From positions 124,001-188,000 of the forward strand of contig NZ_FQXC01000002.1 of NCBI RefSeq assembly GCF_900129875.1: DNA of 64,000 nt. The letters are read 5' to 3'. Position numbers and translations under genes: made by a program. Below, in pieces: positions 27,128 to 36,106 of the stretch (the stretch's first letter is position 1; every line of letters begins with the position of its first letter). The DNA comes from Marivita hallyeonensis. GTDB lineage: Bacteria > Pseudomonadota > Alphaproteobacteria > Rhodobacterales > Rhodobacteraceae. The notes under the pieces were generated by a model. It had not been told where the DNA came from. It saw only the letters and a list, made by a program, of their open reading frames with translations, and did not search any database.

Positions 27128-28252
27128 TCAGGACGACGGCGCCGACATCCGATACAACGCCCCGTTGCCAACGCTGAGGAACCACAGATCACCGTTCGGC
27201 CCTTGCCGGATATCGCGGACGCGTTGTGTGCTATCGCCCTGGATCTGTTCAACTTCGCGGAGCGGTGATCCGTCGAGGCGGGCGATGTAGTCGAATTTCA
27301 GTGATCCGACAAACATGTCGCCGTCCCAGCTGCGCACCGGACCATCGTTGTAGAACGCCATGCCCGACGGCGCGATGGACGGGTCCCAATAGGTCACGGG
27401 TTGTTCCATGCCCGGTTTTGACGTGCCCTCGCCGATAGAGCGGCCGGAATAGTGACGCCCGTAGGCGATCACGGGCCAGCCATAGTTCGCGCCTTTCTCG
27501 ACGCGGTTTACCTCGTCCCCGCCGCGCGCGCCGTGTTCGTTGACCCAGAACTGACCGTTTTCATCAAATGCTGCACCTTGCGGGTTGCGGTGGCCGTAGG
27601 ACCAAATCTCGGGCTGTACGCCTTCGGTGTTCACAAACGGATTGTCGGTCGGCACGCTGCCATCCTTGTTGATCCGCAGAACGGAGCCGTTGTGCACGCT
27701 GCGATCCTGCGCGGAGGGGCGGTCGCCCCGGTCTCCGACCGTCAGGAACAGCGTACCATCCGGGGCCTCGGCAATGCGGGATCCGAAATGACGCCCGCCG
27801 CTGGACCCAGGTGCGATCTGAAAAATCACCTCGACATTGGTCAAGGCCGTCTCATCCGCTGACAGGCGGGCTTTCGTCACGGCAGTTCCGCTGCCGCGGC
27901 CCTGTCGGATGGCATGGGTAAAAAACAGTTCGCGGCTCTGCGCGAAATCCCGCGGCACCAACACGTCGAGCAGCCCGCCCTGCCCGTCCGCATAGGCATT
28001 CGGCGGATTGCGTAGTTGAACCGAACCCTCGCCCGGAGTGATCAGAAGAACATCGCCACGTCGTTCGGTCAGGACAATTTTACCGTTTGGTAAAAAACCG
28101 AAAGCCCAAGGCGTGTCGAGCCCGGTGACAATAGCAGAGGCCTGCATCGCGCCTGCCTGTGTCTGAAGCGTCTCGGACGTGACTTGCGCAGCACACAGCG
28201 CGGGTGTGACAGCCAGAAGGACGGTAAACGACAAACTCCGCAGGCTTAGCAT
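27128..28252 (-). CDS. PQQ-dependent sugar dehydrogenase (YliI-like)
   Basis: Periplasmic six-bladed beta-propeller of 374 residues of the soluble aldose sugar dehydrogenase group, oxidising sugars with pyrroloquinoline quinone. A signal peptide is visible (residues 1-22, ending CAA-QVT). Typical segments are GLDTPWAFGFLPNGKIVLTER near the start, GRHFGSRIAE, LTVGDRGDR, YSYGHRNPQG-like YGHRNPQG and the ending GPNGDLWFLSV. Catalytic His of the HFG region is present. The gene is monocistronic with its own terminator. PQQ synthesis genes are not in the window. Confidence 0.88.
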   Translation of the reverse strand: MLSLRSLSFTVLLAVTPALCAAQVTSETLQTQAGAMQASAIVTGLDTPWAFGFLPNGKIVLTERRGDVLLITPGEGSVQLRNPPNAYADGQGGLLDVLVPRDFAQSRELFFTHAIRQGRGSGTAVTKARLSADETALTNVEVIFQIAPGSSGGRHFGSRIAEAPDGTLFLTVGDRGDRPSAQDRSVHNGSVLRINKDGSVPTDNPFVNTEGVQPEIWSYGHRNPQGAAFDENGQFWVNEHGARGGDEVNRVEKGANYGWPVIAYGRHYSGRSIGEGTSKPGMEQPVTYWDPSIAPSGMAFYNDGPVRSWDGDMFVGSLKFDYIARLDGSPLREVEQIQGDSTQRVRDIRQGPNGDLWFLSVGNGALYRMSAPSS

Positions 28253-28508
28253 GACTCAATCTCCTGTTTCAGCGCTCCTGACCTATGAATATGGAGGGCA
28301 TTTAGGTGCCGACAACGACGGCGACGCAGACGTGAACAGCACCGTCGTTGCGTCAAGAGCGGGAGGAAAAGCCAATTCCTGTACGTAAGCGATTGTTTTT
28401 CCACGGCTCCACGTCGTGCCTCATAGAGCGGAGAGGGCTTTTCTTTTTTCCCCGGCAACTCTAATCTCGCGGCAGAACACGCGAGATGTTCCAACACGGG
28501 AGTGAATC

Positions 28509-29705
28509 ATGAAAAAACTGCTGACAGCCACTGCGGCTGGCGCGTTGATGGCGGGTGCTGCGATTGCAGGAAGCCATTCCAACGAAATCAAGATGGGGAT
28601 CATCCTGGGCTTCACCGGTCCCATTGAATCCCTGACCCCGGCGATGGCCGCTGGTGCCGAAATGGCGATGGCTGAAGTCACCGAAAGCGGCAAACTGCTG
28701 GACGGAGCAACGGTCACACCGGTGCGCGCGGACTCCACCTGCGTGGACAGCGCGGCGGCCACGGCGGCAGCCGAGCGTCTGATCACCAGCGACGGCATCA
28801 AGGGCATGATGGGCCCCGATTGCTCGGGCGTGACAGGTGCGGTTCTGGCCAACGTGTCGGTGCCGAACGGCATGGTGATGATTTCGCCCTCTGCGACGTC
28901 CCCTGCCCTGACAGCGGCCGAAGACAACGGTCTCTTCTTCCGCACCGCGCCGTCTGATGCGCGTCAGGGCGAAGTCCTGGCGAACATCCTGATTGAAAAA
29001 GGCATCACCAGCGCGGCTGTAACCTATACCAACAACGACTACGGCAAGGGTTTCGCGGATGCGTTCCAGGCGTCCTATGAAGCCGCTGGCGGTTCTGTGA
29101 CGCTCTCTGCGCCGCATGAAGATGGCAAGGCCGACTACTCGGCCGAAGTGGGTGCTCTGGCCTCTGCCGGTGGCGACGCGCTTGTCGTGTTGGGCTATGT
29201 CGATCAGGGCGGCGCTGGCGTCATCCAAGGCGCGCTCGACACAGGTGCCTTCGACATGTTCGCGATGGGCGACGGCATGATCGGTGACGCGCTGACCGAG
29301 CGTTTCGGATCTGACATCGACGGCATGATCGGCACGGCGCCGGGTTCCGACAACGCAGGAGCCGCGATGTTCGCTGAAATGGCGACGGCGGCTGGGATCG
29401 ACGGCACATCCGTTTACGCGGGCGAGTCCTACGATGCGGCGGCGCTGAAGCTTCTGGCGATGGCAGCGGCGGGCTCTTCCGAGCCTGCGGATTACGCTTC
29501 GCACATCTTCCACGTGGCCAATGCACCGGGCGAACCGATCCTGCCGGGTGAACTGGACAAGGCGCTTGAGATCATCGCCGGTGGCGGTGACGTCGACTAC
29601 CAGGGCGCGACGGGTGTTGAGCTGGTCGAGCCGGGTGAAGCTGCCGGATCCTATGCCGAGTACACGGTCGAGAACGGCGCATTGACGGTGGTCGGTTACC
29701 GCTGA
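28509..29705 (+). CDS. Branched-chain amino-acid-type ABC transporter substrate-binding protein
   Basis: Periplasmic type I binding protein of 398 residues (LivK/Peripla_BP_6 family) with a signal peptide of about 20 residues (ending IAG-SHS). Core motifs are GFTGPI, ISPSATSPAL and TYTNNDYGKGF. It heads an operon encoding two ATPases, a small secreted protein and two permeases. The binding specificity cannot be derived; this family takes amino acids, amides, urea and other small compounds. A terminator-like hairpin follows, consistent with excess production of the receptor. Confidence 0.88.
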   Translation: MKKLLTATAAGALMAGAAIAGSHSNEIKMGIILGFTGPIESLTPAMAAGAEMAMAEVTESGKLLDGATVTPVRADSTCVDSAAATAAAERLITSDGIKGMMGPDCSGVTGAVLANVSVPNGMVMISPSATSPALTAAEDNGLFFRTAPSDARQGEVLANILIEKGITSAAVTYTNNDYGKGFADAFQASYEAAGGSVTLSAPHEDGKADYSAEVGALASAGGDALVVLGYVDQGGAGVIQGALDTGAFDMFAMGDGMIGDALTERFGSDIDGMIGTAPGSDNAGAAMFAEMATAAGIDGTSVYAGESYDAAALKLLAMAAAGSSEPADYASHIFHVANAPGEPILPGELDKALEIIAGGGDVDYQGATGVELVEPGEAAGSYAEYTVENGALTVVGYR

Positions 29706-29729
29706 TTTGACTTGACATGACGACACAGG

Positions 29730-29753
29730 CGGCGCGGGTTTCCCGCGCCGTTT
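29730..29753 (+). terminator. Attenuating hairpin after the substrate-binding protein gene
   Basis: A perfect nine-base stem CGGCGCGGG/CCCGCGCCG with a three-base loop is followed by TTTCAAT. It lies 25 bases after the stop codon and inside the operon, so it probably lets only part of the transcription continue. Confidence 0.65.
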
Positions 29754-29792
29754 CAATATACTGAGGGGCGTCTTTCACGCTTTGGGTGAGGA

Positions 29793-30572
29793 ATGATCGA
29801 GGTCAAGAACCTCCATCGGCATTTTGGCGGCTTTCGCGCAGTCGATGGCGCGACGCTTGAGATCGAAACCGGATCGATCACGGGATTGGTCGGACCGAAC
29901 GGCGCAGGCAAGACGACGCTGTTCAATGTCGTGGCAGGCGTGCTGCCTCCGACCTCGGGCCAGGTGTTCATGGCGGGCGAAGACATTACCGGCCTGCCGC
30001 CACATGTCCTGTTCCACAAGGGCCTCCTGCGCACCTTCCAGATCGCGCACGAATTCAGTTCCATGACCTGCCGCGAGAACCTGATGATGGTGCCCGGTGG
30101 GCAGACCGGTGAAACGCTTTGGAACACATGGTTCGGGCGCAAGCGCATCGCGGATGAAGAGCGTGCGCTGAAAGCCAAGGCGGACGAGGTGCTGGAATTT
30201 CTCACAATCGAACATCTGGCCGATCACAAGGCGGGTCAGGTCTCTGGTGGACAAAAGAAGCTGCTGGAGCTTGGCCGCACCATGATGGTGGACGCGCGCA
30301 TCGTGTTCCTTGACGAAGTCGGCGCGGGCGTGAACCGCACCCTGCTCAACACCATCGGTGACGCGATCCTGCGGCTGAACAAGGAACGCGGCTACACGTT
30401 CTGCATGATCGAGCACGACATGGATTTCATCGGCCGCCTCTGCGATCCAGTTATCGTGATGGCTGAGGGCAAGGTGCTGTCGAAAGGCACCATCGACGAG
30501 ATCAAGGCCGATGAGCGCGTGATCGAGGCGTATCTGGGCACGGGATTGAAGAACAAAGAGGCGGTTGGATGA
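29793..30572 (+). CDS. ABC transporter ATP-binding protein (LivG type)
   Basis: First ATPase of the branched-chain amino-acid-type importer, 259 residues. Walker A is GPNGAGKTT near 37-45, the signature VSGGQKKLLELGR has GGQKK typical of LivG-type proteins, and Walker B is IVFLDEVGAGVN, in which the usual Pro after Glu is Val. The C-terminal LivG tail (VIEAYLGTG) is present. GGTGAGGA precedes the ATG. Its stop overlaps the next start by four bases. Confidence 0.9.
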   Translation: MIEVKNLHRHFGGFRAVDGATLEIETGSITGLVGPNGAGKTTLFNVVAGVLPPTSGQVFMAGEDITGLPPHVLFHKGLLRTFQIAHEFSSMTCRENLMMVPGGQTGETLWNTWFGRKRIADEERALKAKADEVLEFLTIEHLADHKAGQVSGGQKKLLELGRTMMVDARIVFLDEVGAGVNRTLLNTIGDAILRLNKERGYTFCMIEHDMDFIGRLCDPVIVMAEGKVLSKGTIDEIKADERVIEAYLGTGLKNKEAVG

Positions 30573-31399
30573 GCGACAACCCCTATCAGGACGACCGCGG
30601 CAACAAGGATGCGTCGATCACCAATCCGCACGGGCGCGGCACCCTGACATCAAGCGGTACGCAGCCGAATCCGATGCCGGGGAAGGATGGCCCGTACCTC
30701 ATCGGTGAAAACATGACGGGCGGCTATGGCAAGGCTGGTCCCGACATCCTTCATGACTGCACGATCTCCGTAGAACGCGGAGAGATTGCAGTGATCGTGG
30801 GGCCGAACGGGGCGGGCAAGTCGACGGCGATGAAGGCGGTGTTCGGGATGCTCGACCTGCGTCACGGGCGTGTGTTGCTGGACGGTGACGACATCACCGC
30901 CCTGACGCCGCAGGCGCGGGTACGGCACGGTATGGGGTTCGTGCCGCAGACGTCGAACATCTTTACGTCGATGACCGTAGAAGAGAACCTCGAGATGGGG
31001 GCCTTCATCCGCGAAGATGATTTCGCCAGCACCATGGAGCAGGTGTTCGAGCTGTTCCCGATCCTGCGCGAGAAACGCGCGCAGGCCGCGGGCGAGCTGT
31101 CGGGCGGTCAACGTCAGCAGGTGGCCGTGGGTCGCGCGTTGATGACCCAGCCGAAAGTGCTGATGCTGGACGAGCCCACCGCAGGTGTGTCGCCGATCGT
31201 GATGGACGAACTCTTCGACCGGATCATCGAAGTGGCGCGGACCGGCATTTCCATTCTCATGGTCGAACAGAACGCGCGACAGGCGCTCGAGATCGCCGAC
31301 AAAGGGTATGTGCTGGTGCAGGGAAGTAATGCGCATACCGGAACCGGTAAGGACCTGCTGGCCGATGCCGAAGTGCGCCGGTCTTTTCTGGGGGGATGA
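30569..31399 (+). CDS. ABC transporter ATP-binding protein (LivF type) with N-terminal extension
   Basis: Second ATPase of the importer, 276 residues, longer than the usual 235 because of an N-terminal extension of about 40 residues that is polar and probably disordered. Walker A is GPNGAGKST near 91-99, signature LSGGQRQQVAVGRAL, Walker B VLMLDEPTAGVSP. The MVEQN segment of the H-loop region is typical for LivF. Translation is coupled to the upstream gene by an ATGA overlap. A later in-frame start giving a normal length is possible. Confidence 0.9.
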   Translation: MSDNPYQDDRGNKDASITNPHGRGTLTSSGTQPNPMPGKDGPYLIGENMTGGYGKAGPDILHDCTISVERGEIAVIVGPNGAGKSTAMKAVFGMLDLRHGRVLLDGDDITALTPQARVRHGMGFVPQTSNIFTSMTVEENLEMGAFIREDDFASTMEQVFELFPILREKRAQAAGELSGGQRQQVAVGRALMTQPKVLMLDEPTAGVSPIVMDELFDRIIEVARTGISILMVEQNARQALEIADKGYVLVQGSNAHTGTGKDLLADAEVRRSFLGG

Positions 31400-31401
31400 G
31401 C

Positions 31402-31770
31402 ATGCGTCTTTTGATGATGGCGGGACTACTGGCGAGCGCTGTCGCCCAGACAGCAGTCGCAGACGACGCGTTCGAGTGTCGGTTCACCGTCGAATGTTTC
31501 GAGACGGAGACCTGCGGCGAGACGGACCTTGGAATCGCGGTCACACAAGTTCAGCCACAGGCGTCGATCTACCAGATCATCACGGATGCAGAGACCATGT
31601 CGGGCAAAGGACACACCGTTGAAACCGGCGGCTTTCTCTTTCAGGGCGGAAATGTGAACGGGGCGCATCTGTTGACAATCGCCGTTGGCGGTAGCGCCCG
31701 GTACTCCGTTCAGTATTTCGAGGGACCGATGGTCATCACCTATCACGGTCAATGCGAGGAGGTCGTCTGA
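31402..31770 (+). CDS. Small secreted protein within the transporter operon
   Basis: 122-residue predicted periplasmic protein: signal peptide about 1-20 (ending VA-DDAF), then four cysteines in a short stretch (ECRFTVECFETETCGE) that could form two disulfides, one more near the C-terminus (HGQCEEVV). No domain is recognised. An alternative ATG six bases upstream overlaps the livF-type stop, but the chosen one has GGGGGG at a better distance. It lies between the second ATPase and the first permease with overlap at both ends, which implies a role tied to the transporter. Confidence 0.75.
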   Translation: MRLLMMAGLLASAVAQTAVADDAFECRFTVECFETETCGETDLGIAVTQVQPQASIYQIITDAETMSGKGHTVETGGFLFQGGNVNGAHLLTIAVGGSARYSVQYFEGPMVITYHGQCEEVV

Positions 31771-32780
31771 TGGATCTTCTCAACGGTTTCGTGGCGCTGG
31801 CCAACTTTGTGCTGATCCCGGCGATTGCCTATGGCAGCCAGCTGGCGCTGGGCGCTCTGGGCGTGACGCTGATCTATGGCATCCTGCGCTTTTCGAACTT
31901 CGCGCATGGCGACACGATGGCGATGGGAACGATGTTCGTTGTGCTGATCACCTGGGGGATGCAGGCGCTGGGCATTTCCTTCGGCCCCTTCCCCACGGCA
32001 CTGCTTGCAATACCGTTCGGCATTCTTGGCGCGACGGCGCTGGTGTTGTTGACGGACAAGTACGTGTACAAGTTCTACCGCGCCCAAAAGGCCAAACCGG
32101 TGATCCTTGTCATCGTGTCTATGGGCGTGATGTTCATCTACAATGGCCTGACGCGGATCATCATCGGACCGGACGACTATCGCTTTGCCGATGGTGAACG
32201 CTTCGTCATCTCGGCGCGGACATTTCGCGACATGACGGGCCTTGAGGAAGGTCTGGCTGTCCGCACCACGCAGGTGATTACGGTCGTAACAGCCGTGATT
32301 GTGGTTGCGGCGCTGTTCTGGTTTCTCAACAAGACGCGCACCGGCAAATCCATGCGGGCGTTTTCCGACAACGAGGATCTGGCGCTACTTTCCGGCATCA
32401 ATCCGGAGCGGGTGGTTCTGGTGACCTGGCTCATCGTCGCCTCACTCGCCACTGTGGCGGGTGTGCTCTATGGACTCGACAAGTCGTTCAAAGCCTTCAC
32501 CTATTTCCAGCTTCTGTTGCCGATCTTTGCCGCGGCCATCGTGGGCGGCCTGGGCAACCCATTGGGCGCCATTGCGGGCGGGTTCGTGATCGCGTTCTCT
32601 GAAGTCGGGATCACCTATGCCTGGAAAAAGGTGCTGACCTATTTCATGCCCCCTGCCCTTGAGCCGGACGGCTTGGTGCAGATCCTGAGCACGGAGTACA
32701 AATTCGCGGTGAGCTTCGTGATCCTCGTGATCGTTCTTCTGTTCCGGCCAACGGGACTGTTCCGGGGGAAAGCGCTATGA
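31770..32780 (+). CDS. ABC transporter permease (LivH type)
   Basis: First membrane permease of the importer, 336 residues with about eight to nine helices. LivH-type motifs are GVTLIYGILRFSNFAHGD near the N-terminus and the coupling loop GKSMRAFSDNEDLALLSGIN near 197-216. GAGGAGG precedes the ATG, which overlaps the preceding stop. Its stop overlaps the LivM-type start by four bases. Confidence 0.92.
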   Translation: MDLLNGFVALANFVLIPAIAYGSQLALGALGVTLIYGILRFSNFAHGDTMAMGTMFVVLITWGMQALGISFGPFPTALLAIPFGILGATALVLLTDKYVYKFYRAQKAKPVILVIVSMGVMFIYNGLTRIIIGPDDYRFADGERFVISARTFRDMTGLEEGLAVRTTQVITVVTAVIVVAALFWFLNKTRTGKSMRAFSDNEDLALLSGINPERVVLVTWLIVASLATVAGVLYGLDKSFKAFTYFQLLLPIFAAAIVGGLGNPLGAIAGGFVIAFSEVGITYAWKKVLTYFMPPALEPDGLVQILSTEYKFAVSFVILVIVLLFRPTGLFRGKAL

Positions 32781-34066
32781 GAACGTTTTTACTGTTCGGC
32801 GCCGTTGCGTGCCTGATCCTTGGAACCGGGTTTCTGCAAAGCTGGAACTCTGCGCTCTTGATCCTGAACATGGGTCTAGTCAGCGCGGTGATGGCGCTGG
32901 GTGTGAACCTGCAATGGGGCCTTGCGGGGCTCTTCAATGTCGGTGTCATGGGCTTTGTCGCGCTGGGCGGTTTGGCTGTTGTCCTGATCTCCATGCCGCC
33001 TGTCGGCGCGGCCTGGGCCGCCGGGGGCGGGCAAATCCTGTTGGGGCTCGTCCTCGGTGCTGCAACGATTGTCGGCGCAGTGCTGGTCTGGGCGCGCACG
33101 CTGGGCCGTGTCCGGGGATGGGCCACGGCGGCGGTGCTGCTTGTCGGGTTGATCATCTACCGCATGGTGCTTGACCCGGCGGTGGATGCGGTGGAATCGG
33201 TGGACCCGGCGCTTGCGGGCTACCTTGGGGGTCTCGGCCTTCCGGTGCTGCTGGCGTGGCCCGTGGGCGGTTTGCTGGCAGCGGGTGCGGCCTGGATCAT
33301 CGGCAAAACCGCGCTGGGGCTGAGGTCGGACTATCTGGCCATTGCAACCCTTGGTATTGCCGAAATCGTCATTGCGATCCTGAAGAACGAGGACTGGATG
33401 GCGCGGGGCGTTAAGAACGTTATCGGTCTGCCCCGGCCGGTCCCCTACGAGGTCGATCTGCAGAACGACCCGGCCTTTGTCGAGCGTGCGGCGGGCTTTG
33501 GGCTGGATGCCACGACGGCATCCACGCTGTACGTGAAGCTTGAATACGGCATGTTGTTTGCCGTCGTGCTTATCACCCTGCTCGTCCTGGCGCAGCTTGC
33601 GCTGAAGAGCCCCTGGGGCCGAATGATGCGCGCCATTCGCGACAACGAGACGGCTGCGCGGGCGATGGGCAAGGACGTGACCGCGCGGCATCTTCAGGTC
33701 TTCATCCTCGGGTCCGCCATCTGCGGCATCGCGGGTGCGATGATGACAACACTCGACGGGCAGCTGACGCCCGGGAGTTACCAACCGCTGCGCTATACCT
33801 TCCTGATCTGGGTGATGGTGATCGTCGGGGGGTCCGGAAACAACCTCGGCGCGGTGCTCGGCGGGTTCCTGATCTGGTTCCTCTGGGTACAGGTGGAACC
33901 GATGGGTCAACTGTTGATGTCTGTCATCACAGCCGGTTTGGTGGACGGGTCGTGGTTGAAGGACCATCTGCTTGATTCCGTTCAGCATATGCGCCTTCTG
34001 ACGATGGGTCTGATCCTTCTTCTGGTGCTGCGACTCAACCCGCGGGGCCTTCTGCCCGAGAAGTGA
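32777..34066 (+). CDS. ABC transporter permease (LivM type)
   Basis: Second permease of the importer, 429 residues, long for the family because of additional helices near the N-terminus (about 60-145). The coupling loop GRMMRAIRDNETAARAMGKDVT is near 280-300, and the FNVGVMGFVALGG segment is LivM-like. It ends the transporter operon. 112 bases with no visible motif separate it from a response regulator gene on the same strand. Confidence 0.9.
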   Translation: MRTFLLFGAVACLILGTGFLQSWNSALLILNMGLVSAVMALGVNLQWGLAGLFNVGVMGFVALGGLAVVLISMPPVGAAWAAGGGQILLGLVLGAATIVGAVLVWARTLGRVRGWATAAVLLVGLIIYRMVLDPAVDAVESVDPALAGYLGGLGLPVLLAWPVGGLLAAGAAWIIGKTALGLRSDYLAIATLGIAEIVIAILKNEDWMARGVKNVIGLPRPVPYEVDLQNDPAFVERAAGFGLDATTASTLYVKLEYGMLFAVVLITLLVLAQLALKSPWGRMMRAIRDNETAARAMGKDVTARHLQVFILGSAICGIAGAMMTTLDGQLTPGSYQPLRYTFLIWVMVIVGGSGNNLGAVLGGFLIWFLWVQVEPMGQLLMSVITAGLVDGSWLKDHLLDSVQHMRLLTMGLILLLVLRLNPRGLLPEK

Positions 34067-34178
34067 TCCGGCGCGCCTATGAGACCTTTCGGCAAGAGAC
34101 GCGCTCGTCCTGTCGGCCTAAAGTTGAGCGACATCGGCGGAGATCAGGTTCCGCGCAGACGACGATACGAGTGAGCCC

Positions 34179-34868
34179 GTGACCATGCGAGACACATCAA
34201 CATCTGCTTTGACAGCTTTGGTGGTGGACGATCACCCGCTGTTTTGTGACGCGCTCACCCTGACCCTGAGGTCGATTGCGGATTTTGACGACATCCACAC
34301 GGCCGGCACGCTGGAAGCGGCGCTCACGAAAGTGTCGGAAGAAGACGAGTTCGGCCTGATCCTCTTGGACCTGAACCTGCCGGACGTGAATGGGCTGGAC
34401 GGGTTGGTGCGACTACGGACAGCGGCACCGAAGGCGATGATCCTGATCGTGTCATCCATGGCCGACAACCGCATGATTTCGCACGCTTTGAAAGCGGGTG
34501 CGGATGGGTTTGTGCCGAAGCATTCGCAGCGCGCTGTTTTCCAGAATGCGTTCGAGACCGTGCAATCGGGCCAGCCTTTTGTGCCGGACGGGTATATCGA
34601 TCCGCAAGGCCAGGACGCGACGCGCGAGGCCCCGGAAGAGGCGCTGTCAAGACTGGCATCGCTGACGAACCAACAGGCGCGGATCCTCAACCTGATCTGC
34701 GAAGGCAAGCTGAACAAGCAGATCGCCTATGACCTGTCGATTGCGGAAACCACGGTGAAGGCGCATGTCACCGCCATCATGCGCAAGCTGGGGGTTCACA
34801 GTCGGACCCAGGCCGTCCTGATCGCGCAGGAAGCACGCTTCAACCGAGTCTTGCCAAGCGACACCTGA
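34179..34868 (+). CDS. NarL/LuxR-type response regulator
   Basis: 229 residues: receiver domain (about 12-130) with VVDDHP and the phospho-acceptor Asp64 in LILLDLNLPDVNG, and LuxR helix-turn-helix (about 165-220; NKQIAYDLSIAETTVKAHV). The start is probably the GTG; an ATG two codons later is equally possible. It resembles the ErbR/AgmR class of regulators that lie beside PA1975/PA1976-like genes in Pseudomonas. Here the next two genes encode a FIST protein and a hybrid kinase, so it is the likely output regulator. Confidence 0.88.
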   Translation: MTMRDTSTSALTALVVDDHPLFCDALTLTLRSIADFDDIHTAGTLEAALTKVSEEDEFGLILLDLNLPDVNGLDGLVRLRTAAPKAMILIVSSMADNRMISHALKAGADGFVPKHSQRAVFQNAFETVQSGQPFVPDGYIDPQGQDATREAPEEALSRLASLTNQQARILNLICEGKLNKQIAYDLSIAETTVKAHVTAIMRKLGVHSRTQAVLIAQEARFNRVLPSDT

Positions 34869-34909
34869 TCCTCCTATTCTCGGTCCCAGCCAAACTTGGG
34901 GACCACAGA

Positions 34910-36106
34910 GTGGAAGGAAGCAGGGTTTTTCCTGCAACTGAATGTACTGAAAACGCCTCAGACGTCGTCGCCTTCGCTCAAGCGCGCTGCGACGACGCGA
35001 ATATTGTCGAAGATTTACAGAAGCAGCTTGGACCGGGACCTTTTGAGCTTGTCTGCCTGTTTATCTCGCCAGAGGCCGATTTTCGGGCATTGGTTGAAGA
35101 CGCGTCGCGCCGTTTCGGTGCGGCGGACGTTCTTGCGTGTACAACCGCTGGCGAATTGGGACGCGGTGGTTACGAGGAAGAACAGGTCATCGCGCTGGGT
35201 TTCCGGTCGGATCACATCAATGTTCTGACATACGCGATCGAGGACCTCGAAACGATCAGCGAGCACGCCATCGCCGGCGAGCTGATCGAAGCCCGCCTGT
35301 CACTGACCAAACGCGCACCCAACTGGCACTCGGAATTCGCGTTCCTCTTGGTGGACGGGCTCAGCCTTCGGGAAGAGCAGCTGACCGCGTTCCTGTCTGC
35401 CGGGCTCGGTCCGACGCCCCTTTTCGGGGGCTCATCCGGCGACGGGACCAAATTTGCCGAAACACTGCTCGCGCGGAATGGCACGATCATGAAGAACGCC
35501 GCCATCGTGGTGCTTGCGCGCTGTGATCGGCCTGTGCGGGTGTTCAGTCTCGATCACCTCCTGCCTACAGACCAGCGTATGGTGGTGACGTCGGCCTCAC
35601 CCGACGAACGCATCGTGCACGAGATCAACGCAGAGCCAGCGGCGCTGGAATACGCCCGGCTTCTTGGGCTGGACCCCAACCAGCTTGACCAGTTCACCTT
35701 TGCAGAACACCCGGTGGTGGTACGGCTGGGCGATGCGCATCACGTTCGGGCAATCCAACAGGTGAACCAGAACAACGATCTCGTGTTCTTCTCGGCCATC
35801 AACGAGGGCATGGTCCTGACGCTTGCCCGCCACGAGGACATTGTTGCGCATCTGGAGCGCGGACTGACTGACCTTGCCATGCCGGACAAACCCGAGATCA
35901 TCCTTGGCTGTGACTGCATCCTGCGTCGGATCGAGGCTGGCAGAAAGCAGCGGACGCATGAAATGAGCGCGGTTTTGCGCGAACACAACGTCGTCGGCTT
36001 TTCGACCTATGGCGAACAGATCGGCGGTTTGCACGTCAACCAGACGCTCACGGGAGTGGCCATCTATCCACCGGTGAAGTCCGAGGCATCCGATGTCGCT
36101 GATTAA
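34910..36106 (+). CDS. FIST-domain sensor protein, NosP-like
   Basis: 398-residue cytoplasmic protein with FIST_N (about 35-235) and FIST_C (about 250-385) domains. Recognisable blocks are ACTTAGELGRGGYEE, TPLFGGSSGDG and the ending VVGFSTYGEQIGG. NosP proteins of this architecture bind haem and nitric oxide in several bacteria and regulate a co-encoded hybrid kinase (NahK). Gene order here is the same: the stop overlaps the kinase start by 14 bases. Whether this protein binds haem is unknown; several His residues are candidates. GTG start with TTGGGGA upstream. Confidence 0.85.
   Translation: MEGSRVFPATECTENASDVVAFAQARCDDANIVEDLQKQLGPGPFELVCLFISPEADFRALVEDASRRFGAADVLACTTAGELGRGGYEEEQVIALGFRSDHINVLTYAIEDLETISEHAIAGELIEARLSLTKRAPNWHSEFAFLLVDGLSLREEQLTAFLSAGLGPTPLFGGSSGDGTKFAETLLARNGTIMKNAAIVVLARCDRPVRVFSLDHLLPTDQRMVVTSASPDERIVHEINAEPAALEYARLLGLDPNQLDQFTFAEHPVVVRLGDAHHVRAIQQVNQNNDLVFFSAINEGMVLTLARHEDIVAHLERGLTDLAMPDKPEIILGCDCILRRIEAGRKQRTHEMSAVLREHNVVGFSTYGEQIGGLHVNQTLTGVAIYPPVKSEASDVAD

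Noticed and set aside
28461-29756. Minus-strand open frame of 431 codons opposite the substrate-binding protein gene
   Set aside because: Shadow frame; the plus-strand protein has signal peptide and family motifs throughout.
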